DNA of 64,000 nt from Streptomyces uncialis (GTDB lineage: Bacteria > Actinomycetota > Actinomycetes > Streptomycetales > Streptomycetaceae). The DNA is taken from the NCBI RefSeq assembly GCF_036250755.1, contig NZ_CP109583.1, positions 4,464,001 to 4,528,000 of the forward strand. The letters run 5' to 3'. Made by a program: the position numbers and the translations under genes. The notes beneath the pieces were generated by a model. It saw only the letters and a list, made by a program, of their open reading frames with translations, was not told the DNA's origin and searched no databases. This document shows, piece by piece, positions 9,628-18,912 of the stretch; within the stretch, counting starts at the first letter, position 1; each line of letters begins with the position of its first letter.

Positions 9628-9741
9628 CGGATTGCCTTTCGGGGTGGCTGGGTGCGGTTCACGGTTATGCCTTCGGTACGTAACCGTAGTTGGCCGTGGG
9701 CCGCCTTAGAAGCCGTGTGGCGGCTTCTCTCGGACCTTCTC

Positions 9742-10083
9742 TCAGAAGGGGAGGCCCGGGATGCCGCCGCCGCCGAGGCCCTGGGCCAGCGGGCCGAGCT
9801 TGTCCTGCTGGAGCCGCTGGGCGTTCTCGTTCGCGGCCTGGACCGCCGCGACCACCAGGTCCGCGAGGGTCTCCGTGTCGTCCGCGTCCACCGCCTTCGG
9901 GTCGATGACGAGCCCGCGCAGCTCCCCGGAGCCGTTCACCGTCGCCCGGACGAGGCCGCCGCCGGCCTGGCCCTCGACCTCGGTGGCCGCCAGCTCCTCC
10001 TGCGCGCGTGCGAGGTCCTGCTGCATCTTCTGGGCCTGCTGGAGCAGCTGCTGCATATTGGGCTGGCCACCACCGGGAATCAC
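9742..10083 (-). CDS. YbaB/EbfC family nucleoid-associated protein
   Basis: A 113-residue small DNA-binding protein. The first half is a long amphipathic helix ([29 protein letters not shown]). The core has the conserved [22 protein letters not shown] segment, then a C-terminal helix and a Gly-rich tail ([12 protein letters not shown]). EbfC-type proteins form tweezer-shaped dimers that bind DNA. It sits directly upstream of recR, as in most bacteria. dnaX, its common upstream neighbour elsewhere, is not present here. Confidence 0.95.
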   Translation of the reverse strand: MIPGGGQPNMQQLLQQAQKMQQDLARAQEELAATEVEGQAGGGLVRATVNGSGELRGLVIDPKAVDADDTETLADLVVAAVQAANENAQRLQQDKLGPLAQGLGGGGIPGLPF

Positions 10084-10443
10084 GATCAGCTCCTGTTGCC
10101 GACACCTGGCGCGTCGGCGGACGACGGTACGACGGGCGGCGGGTTTCCCCGCCTGGCACGAGCCTACGTGCTCCCGGGTCGGCTCGCCCCAGCACTCTTT
10201 CGAGTGACGCGGCGGTACCGCCTATATCCGACCAAGCGCCACGTTCAGGCGTATATCTCGCGAACAGGTGCCCATGGCCACCCATTGGGCGGTAGGAAAG
10301 GGGCCGCCGGGGGGACCGGACGGGGCGCTCGCGTCACGTACCGTCGCCCTTCCGTGACACAGGGCCGTCCAGCCGCGCGGTGAGCGCCGGACGGCGGCGG
10401 GACAGCAGCAGGACGACTGGCGGGACAAAGGGGAGAGTGCCGG
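10084..10443. other. Divergent intergenic region between ybaB and the SLATT gene
   Basis: No gene is supported. It should hold both promoters. On the minus strand a TATAGG hexamer around 10210-10220 is a weak -10 candidate for ybaB. The palindrome GCGGTACCGC lies at about 10210. No composite-repeat unit is present here, unlike the neighbouring gaps. Confidence 0.5.
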
Positions 10444-11226
10444 GTGAGTCAGCCGGAGATGCAGCCCGAGGGGCAGCCCGAGGGGACGTCCCCGGAGGGC
10501 CGGGGCGAGGGCGGCGGGGCGCGGCCGGGCGATCTTTCGGGACGGCGGCTCCCGCTCGGGGACTGGGGCGAGCCCGCGGACCGGCTCGACGAGCTGTACC
10601 GGTGGGTGGAGCTCGGTGCGCTGGACACCGTGCGGTGGTACCTCGCGGACCGGGTGTGGAAGCGGAGGTGCGCGCGTGCGCTGCGGGGCGGGGCGGCGGT
10701 GCTGGGGGTGGCCGGCGCGGCCCTTCCGGTGGCCGATCCGGCCGGGGCGGGGGGCGGGGTCGCGCGGTGGGGGTATCTGGCGCTGCTGCTCGCGGTGGCG
10801 TGTGTGGGGTGCGACCGTTTCTTCGGACTGACGTCCGGGTGGATGCGGGACGTGGCCACCGCGCAGGCGGTGCAGCGCAGGCTCCAGGTGCTTCAGTTCG
10901 ACTGGGCGTCGGAGTGTGTGCGGGAGGTGCTGGGGCCCGCGGAGGGGACCGCCTCGGAGGCGGTCGACCGGTGTCTGTCGGTGCTGCGCAGGTTCTCCGA
11001 CGATGTGCTGGAGATGGTGCGGGTGGAGACCACGGACTGGATGGCGGAGTTCCGGGCGGGGCCCGTGCCGCTGGGGCTCCAGGCGGGGGTGGCCGGGGTG
11101 CTGCTGGGGCGGGGGGAGACGGGGGGTGGTGGCGGGCGGAGTGCGGTGCCGCAGGTCGGGGGGGCCGGGGGGGCGGGGGGCGCTCGGCCGAACATGCCTC
11201 GGCAGCGGCCGCCGGAGCCCCGCTGA
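10444..11226 (+). CDS. SLATT domain membrane protein
   Basis: A 260-residue protein that looks like a SLATT (SMODS/SLOG-associating two-transmembrane) family member. A Gly/Glu-rich N-terminus of about 40 residues leads to RLDELYRWVELGALDTVRWYLADRVWKRRCAR. Two hydrophobic segments follow (LRGGAAVLGVAGAALPV and WGYLALLLAVACVGCDRFFGL). Next are helices carrying MRDVATAQAVQRRLQVLQFDW and a Gly-rich tail. SLATT proteins are predicted membrane effectors of nucleotide-signalling conflict systems, but orphan versions are common in Streptomyces. No nucleotide cyclase or SLOG sensor gene lies beside it. The GTG at 10444 is used; AAAGGGGAGAG lies about 6 bases upstream. Confidence 0.75.
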   Translation: MSQPEMQPEGQPEGTSPEGRGEGGGARPGDLSGRRLPLGDWGEPADRLDELYRWVELGALDTVRWYLADRVWKRRCARALRGGAAVLGVAGAALPVADPAGAGGGVARWGYLALLLAVACVGCDRFFGLTSGWMRDVATAQAVQRRLQVLQFDWASECVREVLGPAEGTASEAVDRCLSVLRRFSDDVLEMVRVETTDWMAEFRAGPVPLGLQAGVAGVLLGRGETGGGGGRSAVPQVGGAGGAGGARPNMPRQRPPEPR

Positions 11227-12383
11227 GGCCCGTCCGGGGTGGTCCGAGTTTCCTGTGCCGGGCGTACTCCGTTCCCCGCGGGTCGCCTTCGCTTGCGGCC
11301 GCCTGGGTTTCTTGTGCTGGGCGTACTTGTTTCCTGTGCCGTCGCTCGGTGGGTTTGCGCAGTTCCCCGCGCCCCTTTGGGGCGCATCCGGCTTGTTCTT
11401 CGGGTCGGTGCCGGTCGGGATTCTCCGTCCTCGATCCGACACGCTCGGTACGACGTTCAGTGGATCTACTGAAGAGCATCGGAGTCTGCGAGCAGAGATT
11501 CCCGCCCACCCCCTCCCGTAGCCGGGCGAGTGCGGGAGGAGGGGGGTCCGCAAGCGAAGGACCCGCACCCTGACCGACAGCCTGAAGAGGCGCCCCCAAA
11601 GGGGCGCGGGGAACTGCGCGAGCAACCAGGGACCACCCGCACCCGAACGGGCAGCGCAAGGGGCGCGACCTCAGGGGCGCGGGGAACTGCGCGAAGACGA
11701 GGACCGGCCCGCACCCGAAGAGCTACCGCAAGAGGGCAGCATCCAGGGGCGCGAGGAACTGCGCACCCCACGAGCGACCCGCACAGGGACACATACGCCC
11801 AGCACAGGAAACCCCGAAGCGCCAGCGAAGGCGGCCTGCGGGGAACCGCGCGAAGACGAGGACCGGCCCGCACCCGAAGAGCTACCGCAAGGGGGCAGCA
11901 TCCAGGGGCGCGGGGAACTGCGCACCCACGGACCTACCCGCACAGGAACAGGTACGCCCAGGTGGGGAACCCCAGGGGCGCGAGGAACTGCGCACCCCAC
12001 GAGCGACCCGCACAGGGACACGTACGCCCAGCACAGACAACCCGGAAGCGCCAGCGAAGGCGGCCTGCGGGGAACCGCGCGAAGACGAGGACCGGCCCGC
12101 ACCCGAAGAGCTACCGCAAGGGGGCAGCATCCAGGGGCGCGGGGAACTGCGCACCCACGGACCTACCCGCACAGGAACAGGTACGCCCAGGCGGGGAACC
12201 CCAGGGGCGCGGGGAACTGCGCACCCACGTCCGGCCCGCACGGGAACAGGTACGTCCACCCGGACAGACCTGGGAAGCGCCAGCGAAGGCGGCCTGCGGA
12301 CGAACTGCGCACCCCACGAGCGACCCGCACAGGGACACGTACGCCCAGCGCAGGTAGCCCGGGAGCGGCGGGGGCGGGCTGGG
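11227..12383. repeat. Intergenic repeat array C (non-coding), with 229-bp duplication
   Basis: A convergent gap. The left flank has one full GCGCAGTTCCCCGCGCCCC unit running into the hairpin GCGCCCC-TTT-GGGGCGC (11369-11385), then the core (11416-11504). On the right are nine or more inverted units (AGGGGCGCGGGGAACTGCGC and GAGGAAC variants) up to about 12320. Within them a block beginning GAAGCGCCAGCGAAGGCGG recurs at 11816, 12045 and 12274, a 229-base period, so whole multi-unit segments have been tandemly copied. A second hairpin (GCGCCCCC-AAA-GGGGCGC) lies at about 11590-11607. Confidence 0.9.
11416..11504 (+). repeat. Composite-repeat core, copy 3
   Basis: An 89-base core, plus orientation. 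It has the ends CGGGATTCTC / GAGATTCCCG and the hairpin TCTGC-GA-GCAGA. Its middle is GTTCAGTGG, shared with copy 2, where other copies have GTCCAGCGG. Both changes are C-to-T and would keep G-U pairing. Confidence 0.92.
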
Positions 12384-13034
12384 TCAGCTGAAGATGATCA
12401 TGCTGCCCTGGGCGAGGCTACGGGTCGCGGCGGCGTGGAGGCCCAGCCACACGTGCCGTTCCCTGGCGAAGGGGCTGTCGTCGAGGGGGACGGCCGCCGC
12501 CGGCTCCTCCAGGGACGTGGGGCCGGGCGGCGGCGAGGGCGCCCCCGGCGGATTCGCGGGGTCGATGCCGATCGACGGCGCCACGAACTCCAGCTCACGG
12601 AGCAGCCCGTGCGCGGACCCCAGCGGTCCGCCCCCCGCGAGCAGCTCGTCGTTGGACAGCGGGACGGGGAAGTCCAGCGGGACGTACGCCCCGGCGTGGT
12701 CGTAGTGCCACACCAGGTGCGACTGCTTGGCCGAGCCCTCGAACATCTCCAGCAGCTGCTCGTAGTCCCCGCCCAGCTCGTCGACGGGCGACACCGCGAG
12801 CCCGGTCAGCTGGAGCAGGTACGCGCGCCGCAGGAAGTGCAGGGCGTCGTAGTCGAACCCGGCGACGGGCGCGACGTCCCCGGACAGCCCCGGCATGTAC
12901 GCGTACACCGGGACCGGGGGCAGCCCCGCCTCGCCCAGGGTGCGGTCGTAGAGCGCGAGTTCCTCGGCGAAGGGGTTGTCGGGGCTGTGGCAGAGCACGT
13001 CGACGAGGGGGACCAGCCAGAGGTCACAGGCCAA
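12384..13034 (-). CDS. Hypothetical protein, function not recognised
   Basis: I do not recognise this 216-residue protein. It is soluble, acidic and rich in aromatic residues near the start (CDLWLVPLVDVLCHSPDNPFAEELALYD). A proline-rich low-complexity stretch lies in the last third (NPPGAPSPPPGPTSLEEPAAAVP). The TTG at 13034 is preferred because AAGGAGAG lies 7 bases upstream and the extra residues of a start at 13079 look random. It converges on the SLATT gene across repeat array C. No catalytic motif, signal peptide or membrane segment is visible. Confidence 0.65.
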   Translation of the reverse strand: MACDLWLVPLVDVLCHSPDNPFAEELALYDRTLGEAGLPPVPVYAYMPGLSGDVAPVAGFDYDALHFLRRAYLLQLTGLAVSPVDELGGDYEQLLEMFEGSAKQSHLVWHYDHAGAYVPLDFPVPLSNDELLAGGGPLGSAHGLLRELEFVAPSIGIDPANPPGAPSPPPGPTSLEEPAAAVPLDDSPFARERHVWLGLHAAATRSLAQGSMIIFS

Positions 13035-13151
13035 GGGTGGGCTCTCCTTGTACGGTCCGGCGGCAGGAGCGCGCCGCATACGGCGAACACGTCGGTCACG
13101 GGAAGGGTAATGCGCGGGGGTTGCTTCGGCTGCCCCGTCGGCGGGACCGTT

Positions 13152-15605
13152 TCAGTTCCGCGGCGGGAGGTCCCACAGCCACACCCCGTCGCGCCACTTC
13201 CCGGGATGGCCGAGGAGCTGTTCGAGGGCCTGGCGCAGCGCCCCCGCGCCGGGCTGCGGGACGACGACGACCGCTCCGGCCCGCCAGAAGTCGAGGTCGC
13301 GGCGGGCCTGTTCCCGCCAGGCGTCGCCGATCTCCGGGACCTTGCCGCTGTAGCGCACGTCGCGCAGCATGTTGGAGGTCCAGCGGGGCGCCGAGCCGTA
13401 GACGCCGATCCGGTCGGGGCCGTAGGGGCCGTTGAAGTAGCCGCCGGGCAGCCGGAAGCCGAGGTCGGCGGTGGTCTGCCAGTGCAGCGGTTCGGCGACG
13501 GCCGGGTCGGGCAGCGGTACGGGGACGAGGCTCTCGCCGTTCGCGGTGTCGACGTACTCGCGCCAGTTGCCGTCCGCGATGAAGGCGGGCACGGGGGCGC
13601 GGTCCACGGCCTTGAGCGGCAGGGGGAAGAGGGGCAGGAGGGCCGCGACGGCGGCGGCCGGGACGGCGTGGCGCACGGCGCCCTCGGCGGTGCGGGCCGC
13701 GTCGAGGGCGAGGGCCAGCAGGATGCCGAGGACGGGGGCGCAGATCATCGCGACCCGGGACTCGATGACGGACTCGAACAGCGGGGCCGAGGCGAGGAGC
13801 TTCCAGGGGCCGGGCAGCGCGAGGTCGGTGAAGGGGACGGGGACCCGGATGCCGAGGGACAGCGCGGCGGCGGCGAACGCGGTGAACGCGAGGGCTTTGA
13901 CGGCGGTGCGCCGCCAGAGCACGATCACGATCGCGGTGGTCAGGGTGAGCAGCGGCCAGCCGTAGAAGGCGTTCTGCTCGGTGGGGTTCGCGGACAGGGC
14001 GGCGGCGTTGGCGGCGTCGCCCGCGAGGGAGCGTTCCGCGAAGGAGAGCAGGGCGAGGGGGCTGTTGCCGGTGTTGTCGCCGTGCACGACATGGGTGTAG
14101 CTCTGCGGGCCGAAGAACTGCCAGGACAGCGGGAAGGCGACCAGCGGCAGACAGACGGCGAGCGCGATCAGCAGTCCGCGGCCGAGCGGACGCCACACCG
14201 CGCGGGCCACGTCACGGCGCGCCAGCCCGTATCCGGCGGCGAACAGCAGCATGCCCATCGCGGCGAGCAGCAGCGGTTCCTCGCCGAGGAAGATCTGGTA
14301 CGTGGCCATCAGCCCGAGGACGATCCCGTCGCGCACGACGCGGCGGCCCTCGCACAGTCGCAGGGCGCGGTCGACGATCAGCGGCATCATGAACAGCACC
14401 ACGAAGTTGGGGTGCGCGTTGGCGTGGCTGATCATCGGGGGCGCGAAGGTGGCGAGGGCGGCGCCGGTCGCGGCGGCGCCCCGGTGGCCGGTGAAGCGTC
14501 TGACCAGCAGCCAGTACCAGCAGACGGCGGTGGCGGCGAGGCCGAGCGTCATCACGAGGTTGAGGGTGACGGCCGGGCCGAACATCCAGGTGACGGGCGC
14601 GAAGGGGATCGACAGTCCCAGCATGGCGGTGTTGGCCATGAGGTTCACGCCGTCGGGATAGCCCTGGAGGGTGGTGTAGAGGGGGTTGTCGAGGCGGGCG
14701 ACGTTGTCGGCGGTGACCGCGAAGAACCATTCCCACTGGTTCTGGTCCTGCATCGAGTCGACGAGGTAGCGCCCGCCGGGGTCGGCCCAGCGGCCCGCGT
14801 ACAGCAGGGTCGAGGCGAGCAGGAACAGCGCGGCGACGGCGAGGTCGGCGCCGCGCAGCGCGCGCAGGGCGGCGGCGGGCCGGTGGAAGGGTTTGCGGGC
14901 GGTGAGCCGGGAGAGTTCGGCGAGGACGCGGGCGTAGTCGAGGGGCCGGACCTTGGAGCCGGGCTGGTGGGCCCAGCGGACGGGGACCTCGGCGACGGGC
15001 CAGCTCCGGCGGCGGAAGTACTGGAGTATCTCGACGTCTATGCCCCAGCCGGTGAGCCGGGAGGCGGCGAACGCGGTCCGGGCGCGTTCGCCGTCGAAGA
15101 GCTTGAATCCGCACTGGGTGTCGCGGATGCCGGGGACGGCGACGCCGCGTATCAGGAAGTTTCCGCCGCGGCCGAGGAGTTCGCGTATGCGGTGCTGGTG
15201 GCGTTCTATCGTGGCGCCGTCGGTGGCCCGGGACCCTATGGCGGCGCTGTGGCCGTCGGTGAGGGCCTTGGAGAGGCGTTCGAGTTCGGTGATCGGCGCG
15301 GCCAGGTCGGCGTCGGTGACGAGGACCCGGCGGCCGTAGGAGGCGAGCACCCCGGCGCGCAGGGCGTGGCCCTTGCCCCGGTTGCGGCCGAGCCGCAGGA
15401 CACGTATCCGGTGGTCGCGGGCGGCGACGGCGTCGGCGATCTCCCGGGTGCGGTCCGTGGAACCGTCGTCGACGACGATCAGCTCCCAGTCGGTCCAGTG
15501 GCTGTCCGGGGCGCTGAGGTACGCGCTGATCGTCTCCAGGGTGGGGCCGAGCCGTCGTTCCTCGTTGTACGCGGGGACCACCACCGTCAGGTCGACGGTG
15601 CTCAT
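13152..15605 (-). CDS. GT2 glycosyltransferase fused to a polytopic membrane domain
   Basis: An 817-residue fusion. Residues 1-240 are a family 2 (dolichyl-phosphate-sugar synthase type) glycosyltransferase: VVVPAYNEERRLG, VVDDGSTD, the DXD-like TDADLAAPI, and FKLFDGERAR. The rest is a multi-helix membrane domain (for example ADLAVAALFLLASTLLYAG, LILGLMATYQIFLGEEPLL-like and LLIALAVCLPLVAFPL segments). It resembles GT-C/DUF2079-type transferases that use lipid-linked sugars. It probably makes a polyprenyl-phosphate sugar and uses it for an envelope glycan; substrate unknown. The ATG at 15605 overlaps the GntR stop by 4 bases, so the two are coupled. Confidence 0.85.
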   Translation of the reverse strand: MSTVDLTVVVPAYNEERRLGPTLETISAYLSAPDSHWTDWELIVVDDGSTDRTREIADAVAARDHRIRVLRLGRNRGKGHALRAGVLASYGRRVLVTDADLAAPITELERLSKALTDGHSAAIGSRATDGATIERHQHRIRELLGRGGNFLIRGVAVPGIRDTQCGFKLFDGERARTAFAASRLTGWGIDVEILQYFRRRSWPVAEVPVRWAHQPGSKVRPLDYARVLAELSRLTARKPFHRPAAALRALRGADLAVAALFLLASTLLYAGRWADPGGRYLVDSMQDQNQWEWFFAVTADNVARLDNPLYTTLQGYPDGVNLMANTAMLGLSIPFAPVTWMFGPAVTLNLVMTLGLAATAVCWYWLLVRRFTGHRGAAATGAALATFAPPMISHANAHPNFVVLFMMPLIVDRALRLCEGRRVVRDGIVLGLMATYQIFLGEEPLLLAAMGMLLFAAGYGLARRDVARAVWRPLGRGLLIALAVCLPLVAFPLSWQFFGPQSYTHVVHGDNTGNSPLALLSFAERSLAGDAANAAALSANPTEQNAFYGWPLLTLTTAIVIVLWRRTAVKALAFTAFAAAALSLGIRVPVPFTDLALPGPWKLLASAPLFESVIESRVAMICAPVLGILLALALDAARTAEGAVRHAVPAAAVAALLPLFPLPLKAVDRAPVPAFIADGNWREYVDTANGESLVPVPLPDPAVAEPLHWQTTADLGFRLPGGYFNGPYGPDRIGVYGSAPRWTSNMLRDVRYSGKVPEIGDAWREQARRDLDFWRAGAVVVVPQPGAGALRQALEQLLGHPGKWRDGVWLWDLPPRN

Positions 15606-16333
15606 CCGGTGGCGAGCCCTTCTATCAGTTCCAGTGCGTGGGTGTTGTAGGCGGCGACGACGGCCTGGGAGCCGGTCCGGTCGCGGGCGGACAGCGCGTC
15701 GACGAGTTCGGTGTGCGCGGCCCACAGCCGTCCGGCGAGGTCGCGTTCGCCGCGCAGCAGCGGGACGGCGCAGCTCCAGGACTGCACGCGCAGCCGGTGC
15801 AGGAAGTCGGTGAGGTACGGGTTGCCGAAGATGGCGCCGAGTTCGCGCCAGAACCGCAGGTCGTAGCCGATGAGGACGTTGAGGTCCCCGGCGAGCGCGG
15901 CGCGTTCGGCCTCCTCGCCGCGGCGGCGTACGGCGGCGAGCGCCGTCTGGACGCCGGGGCTCCAGGCGGCGGCGGTGATGCCCTGGAAGAGGGCGTCGGT
16001 GACGAGGCTGCGGGCCTCGACCATGCCCCGGAAGTCCGCCAGGGAGTACTCGTGGACCTGGAATCCCCGGTGCTGGACGGCGTCGAGCAGTCCTTGCGCG
16101 GAGAGGTCGACGAGTGCCTCGCGGACGGGGGTGGCGGACACCCCGTACTGTTCGGCGATCTCCTTGACGGTGAACTCCTGGCCGGGCTGGAGCCGTCCGG
16201 CGAGCACCTCGTCACGCAGGGCGTCCGCGATCTGCTGGCGCAGCGTGCTCCTGGTCACGGCGGCGTTGGTCCCGGTGCCCCCGGAACCCTTGGTGCCGTC
16301 GGCGTGGCCGAAGCCGGTCCCGATGCCGGGCAT
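15602..16333 (-). CDS. GntR family (FadR/FCD) transcriptional regulator
   Basis: A 243-residue regulator. A 25-residue Gly/Thr-rich leader precedes a winged helix-turn-helix (LRQQIADALRDEVLAGRLQPGQEFTVKEIAEQYGVSATPVREAL). An all-helical FCD ligand/metal-binding domain follows. FCD regulators usually sense small organic acids. It is translationally coupled to the glycosyltransferase downstream and lies 195 bases from the end of the class III aminotransferase gene, which may be a second target. Its start at 16333 is uncertain because of the low-complexity leader. Confidence 0.88.
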   Translation of the reverse strand: MPGIGTGFGHADGTKGSGGTGTNAAVTRSTLRQQIADALRDEVLAGRLQPGQEFTVKEIAEQYGVSATPVREALVDLSAQGLLDAVQHRGFQVHEYSLADFRGMVEARSLVTDALFQGITAAAWSPGVQTALAAVRRRGEEAERAALAGDLNVLIGYDLRFWRELGAIFGNPYLTDFLHRLRVQSWSCAVPLLRGERDLAGRLWAAHTELVDALSARDRTGSQAVVAAYNTHALELIEGLATG

Positions 16334-16528
16334 ATGGGCGTCCCTCCCCCGCGTTACGGGCGCGAAATCGCTCTGACGAGCGGGGGTAACCCTACGCGGT
16401 CGGCGGGGCCGGGCGGCGGCACGGAGCGTCGCGTGCCGTTGTGGGACCGGTGGTGCGGGTGGTGCGGATGGTGTGCGGCAGCCCGTGCCCGGGGGCGGGA
16501 CACGGCCGGGGGCGGGCCGCCGCGGCGG

Positions 16529-17920
16529 TCACACCGTGTGTTCGTCGGCGACGGTCAGGGCGGCGTCCAGGGCGGCGAGTCCTTCCTCGGCCTCCTCGTC
16601 GGTGAGGTTGCACGGGGGGACGACATGGGTGCGGTTCATGTTGATGAACGGCCACAGCCCGTGCTTCTTCGCGGCGGCGCCGAACGCGGCCATGGGGGCG
16701 GCGGCCTCGCCCGTCGCGTTGTACGGGACGAGGGGTTCGCGGGTCTCCCGGTCGCGGACGAGTTCCAGGGCCCAGAAGGCGCCCATACCGCGTACCTCGC
16801 CGACGCTGGGGTGGCGGGCGGCGAGGGCGGCGAGACCGGGGCCGAGGACGTCGGTGCCGAGGCGGTCCGCGTTCTCCACGACCTTCTCGTCCGCCATGAC
16901 CTCGATGGTCGCGACGGCCGCCGCGCAGGCCAGCGGGTGGCCGGAGTAGGTGAGGCCGCCCGGGTAGGGGCGGCGGGCGAAGGTCGCGGCGATCTCCGCG
17001 GAGATCGCGACACCGCCGAGGGGTACGTACCCGGAGTTGACGCCCTTGGCGAAGGTCAGCAGATCGGGGACGACGTCGAAGTGCTCGGCGGCGAACCACT
17101 TGCCGGTGCGGCCGAAGCCCGCCATCACCTCGTCCAGGATCAGGACGATGCCGTGCAGGTCACACAGTTCGCGCACCCCGGCGAGATAGCCGGGCGGCGG
17201 GGTCATGATCCCGGCCGTGCCGGGGACGGTCTCCAGGACGATCGCGGCGATCGTCCCGGGGCCCTCGAACGCGATCGTGTCCGCGAGGTGCTGGAGCGCG
17301 CGGTCGCGCTCCTCCTCCTCGGTGCCCGCGTAGAACGGGGAACGGTAGAGGAACGGGGCCCAGAAGTGGACGACACCGGCGGAGCCGTTGTCGGAGGGCC
17401 AGCGGCGCGGGTCGCCGGTGAGGTTGATCGCCGTCGCGGTGCCCCCGTGGTACGAGCGGTACGCGGAGAGGACCTTGGGGCGCCCGGTGTGCAGCCGGGC
17501 CATCCGGGTGGCGTTCTCGACGGCCTCGGCGCCGCCGTTGGTGAAGAAGATCTTGTCCAGGTCGCCGGGGGTGCGTTCGGCGATCAGCCGGGCCGCCTCG
17601 GAGCGGGCCGCCACGGCGAACGCGGGCGCGAAGGTGGTGAGCCTCGCGGCCTGTTCCTGGATCGCGGCGACGACCCGGGGGTGCTGGTAGCCGATGTTGG
17701 TGAAGACGAGTCCGCTGGTGAAGTCGAGGTAGCGGTTGCCCTCGTAGTCCCAGAAGTACGCGCCCCCGGCTCCCGCGACGGGCAGCGGGTCGATGAGTTC
17801 CTGCGCGGACCAGGAGTGGAACACATGCGCGCGGTCGGCCGCCTTCACGGCGGCGCCCGCCTCGGGGTCCGGCCGGGGGGTGCGCGAGGGCTGCGGGCTC
17901 TGCGGGGGCTGCGGGGTCAT
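16529..17920 (-). CDS. Class III (omega) aminotransferase
   Basis: A 463-residue PLP enzyme of the omega-aminotransferase group (aspartate aminotransferase family proteins such as beta-alanine:pyruvate or aromatic-amine transaminases). Key residues are [14 protein letters not shown], the PLP-ring Asp263 in [13 protein letters not shown], and the Schiff-base Lys292 in [21 protein letters not shown] and [12 protein letters not shown] are also typical. About 20 Pro-rich residues precede the domain. It is monocistronic by spacing. The FCD-type GntR gene downstream may control it, but no operator is evident. Confidence 0.88.
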   Translation of the reverse strand: MTPQPPQSPQPSRTPRPDPEAGAAVKAADRAHVFHSWSAQELIDPLPVAGAGGAYFWDYEGNRYLDFTSGLVFTNIGYQHPRVVAAIQEQAARLTTFAPAFAVAARSEAARLIAERTPGDLDKIFFTNGGAEAVENATRMARLHTGRPKVLSAYRSYHGGTATAINLTGDPRRWPSDNGSAGVVHFWAPFLYRSPFYAGTEEEERDRALQHLADTIAFEGPGTIAAIVLETVPGTAGIMTPPPGYLAGVRELCDLHGIVLILDEVMAGFGRTGKWFAAEHFDVVPDLLTFAKGVNSGYVPLGGVAISAEIAATFARRPYPGGLTYSGHPLACAAAVATIEVMADEKVVENADRLGTDVLGPGLAALAARHPSVGEVRGMGAFWALELVRDRETREPLVPYNATGEAAAPMAAFGAAAKKHGLWPFINMNRTHVVPPCNLTDEEAEEGLAALDAALTVADEHTV

Positions 17921-18052
17921 GTTCCGGAGCGTAGGCGGGGTGAGCGCGGGGGCGGTATCGGCGGCCTGTACGGACCTCCGGGTGCCGGGCGGACAGATTG
18001 TCCAGTGCCGGCCGCCCGGTTCCGTGCCCGGTGCTCCCGGACCCCCGCATCA

Positions 18053-18081
18053 TTGACAGTATCCTGTCGACATGACAGCAT
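18053..18081 (+). promoter_or_regulatory. Putative MarR operator/promoter of the DJ-1-marR operon
   Basis: An inverted repeat with arms ATCCTGTC (18061-18068) and GACAGCAT (18074-18081), one mismatch and a 5-base centre, is the size expected of a MarR site. It lies just after a TTGACA hexamer (18053-18058) that could be the -35. It is 49 bases before the DJ-1 gene, whose operon partner is a MarR repressor, so autoregulation is likely. Confidence 0.55.
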
Positions 18082-18129
18082 ACTTACATGAGTCGGGGTA
18101 CGGTCGGTGCCCCTCACCAGGAGGTCGTC

Positions 18130-18912
18130 ATGAGCGGTGTCCCGAGCACGCCCCGCAAGCCCGTCCATCTCGCGGTCTACGACACCTACGCGGACTGGGA
18201 GACGGGCCACACCACCGCGTTCCTCGCCCGTGGCGGGTACGAGATCCGCACCGTCGGCCCCACCCGGGACACGGTCACCACCCTCGGCGGACTCCGCGTC
18301 GCACCGGACCTCGCGCTGGACGAGCTGAGCCCCGGGGACAGCGCGCTGCTCGTCCTGACCGGCGCCGACCTCTGGGACACCGGCGACGACCTCGCGCCCT
18401 TCGCGAAGGCGGCGCGCGCCTTCCTCGACGCGGGGGTGCCGGTCGCCGCGATCTGCGGCGCCACCGCCGGGCTCGCCCGCGAGGGCCTGCTCGACGACCG
18501 CGACCACACCAGCGCGGTCTCCTTCTACCTGGCCGCCACGGGCTACGCGGGCGGCGCGCGGTACGTCGACGAGGACGCCGTCACCGACCGCGGCCTCGTC
18601 ACCGCCGGACCCACCGAACCGGTCGCCTTCGCCCGCGAGGTCCTCGGCCTGACCGGCGTCTTCGAGGGCGAGGTGCTCGACGCGTGGTACCGGCTGTTCC
18701 ACGACTCGGACACGGCGGCGTACGAGGTGCTGGAGGCGGCCGCGGGTTCCGGTGCGGAGGCGGGTTCCGGTGCGGAGGCGGGTTCCGGTGCGGACCCGGG
18801 TTCCGGTGCGGACCCGGGGGCGGATGCCGGTATCTCCGGTACGGGCGCCGGCGGTTCTGCGGACGGTACGGGTGCCGGGGGCGCTGCCGGGCGGGGGCTC
18901 GGCGGTGAGTGA
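18130..18912 (+). CDS. DJ-1/PfpI family protein with repetitive tail
   Basis: A 260-residue protein whose first 200 residues form a DJ-1/PfpI (glutamine-amidotransferase-like) domain. The nucleophile Cys sits in VAAICGATAGLAREGLL, after LLVLTGADLWD. These proteins act as glyoxalases, deglycases or stress sensors; the exact role is unknown. The ATG at 18130 has AGGAGG 6-7 bases upstream; an in-frame ATG at 18088 lacks one. The last 50 residues are a Gly/Ala/Ser tail made of repeated GSGAEA/GSGADP units, unlike the rest of the protein. The stop overlaps the MarR start by 8 bases. Confidence 0.88.
   Translation: MSGVPSTPRKPVHLAVYDTYADWETGHTTAFLARGGYEIRTVGPTRDTVTTLGGLRVAPDLALDELSPGDSALLVLTGADLWDTGDDLAPFAKAARAFLDAGVPVAAICGATAGLAREGLLDDRDHTSAVSFYLAATGYAGGARYVDEDAVTDRGLVTAGPTEPVAFAREVLGLTGVFEGEVLDAWYRLFHDSDTAAYEVLEAAAGSGAEAGSGAEAGSGADPGSGADPGADAGISGTGAGGSADGTGAGGAAGRGLGGE
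18742..18813 (+). repeat. 18-bp tandem repeat inside the DJ-1 gene
   Basis: Four consecutive 18-base units (GCGGGTTCCGGTGCGGAG and two close variants ending GGAC) encode the GSGAEA/GSGADP tail. Because the unit is a multiple of three, copy-number change would alter tail length without a frameshift. Confidence 0.9.

Noticed and set aside
12435..15650. 1071-codon plus-strand open frame
   Set aside because: Antisense to the GT2-membrane gene and its neighbour; composition is Gly/Glu/Val-rich with no recognisable domain.
18088..18129. Earlier ATG for the DJ-1 protein
   Set aside because: No Shine-Dalgarno precedes it and it would begin immediately beside the putative MarR operator; ATG 18130 has AGGAGG.
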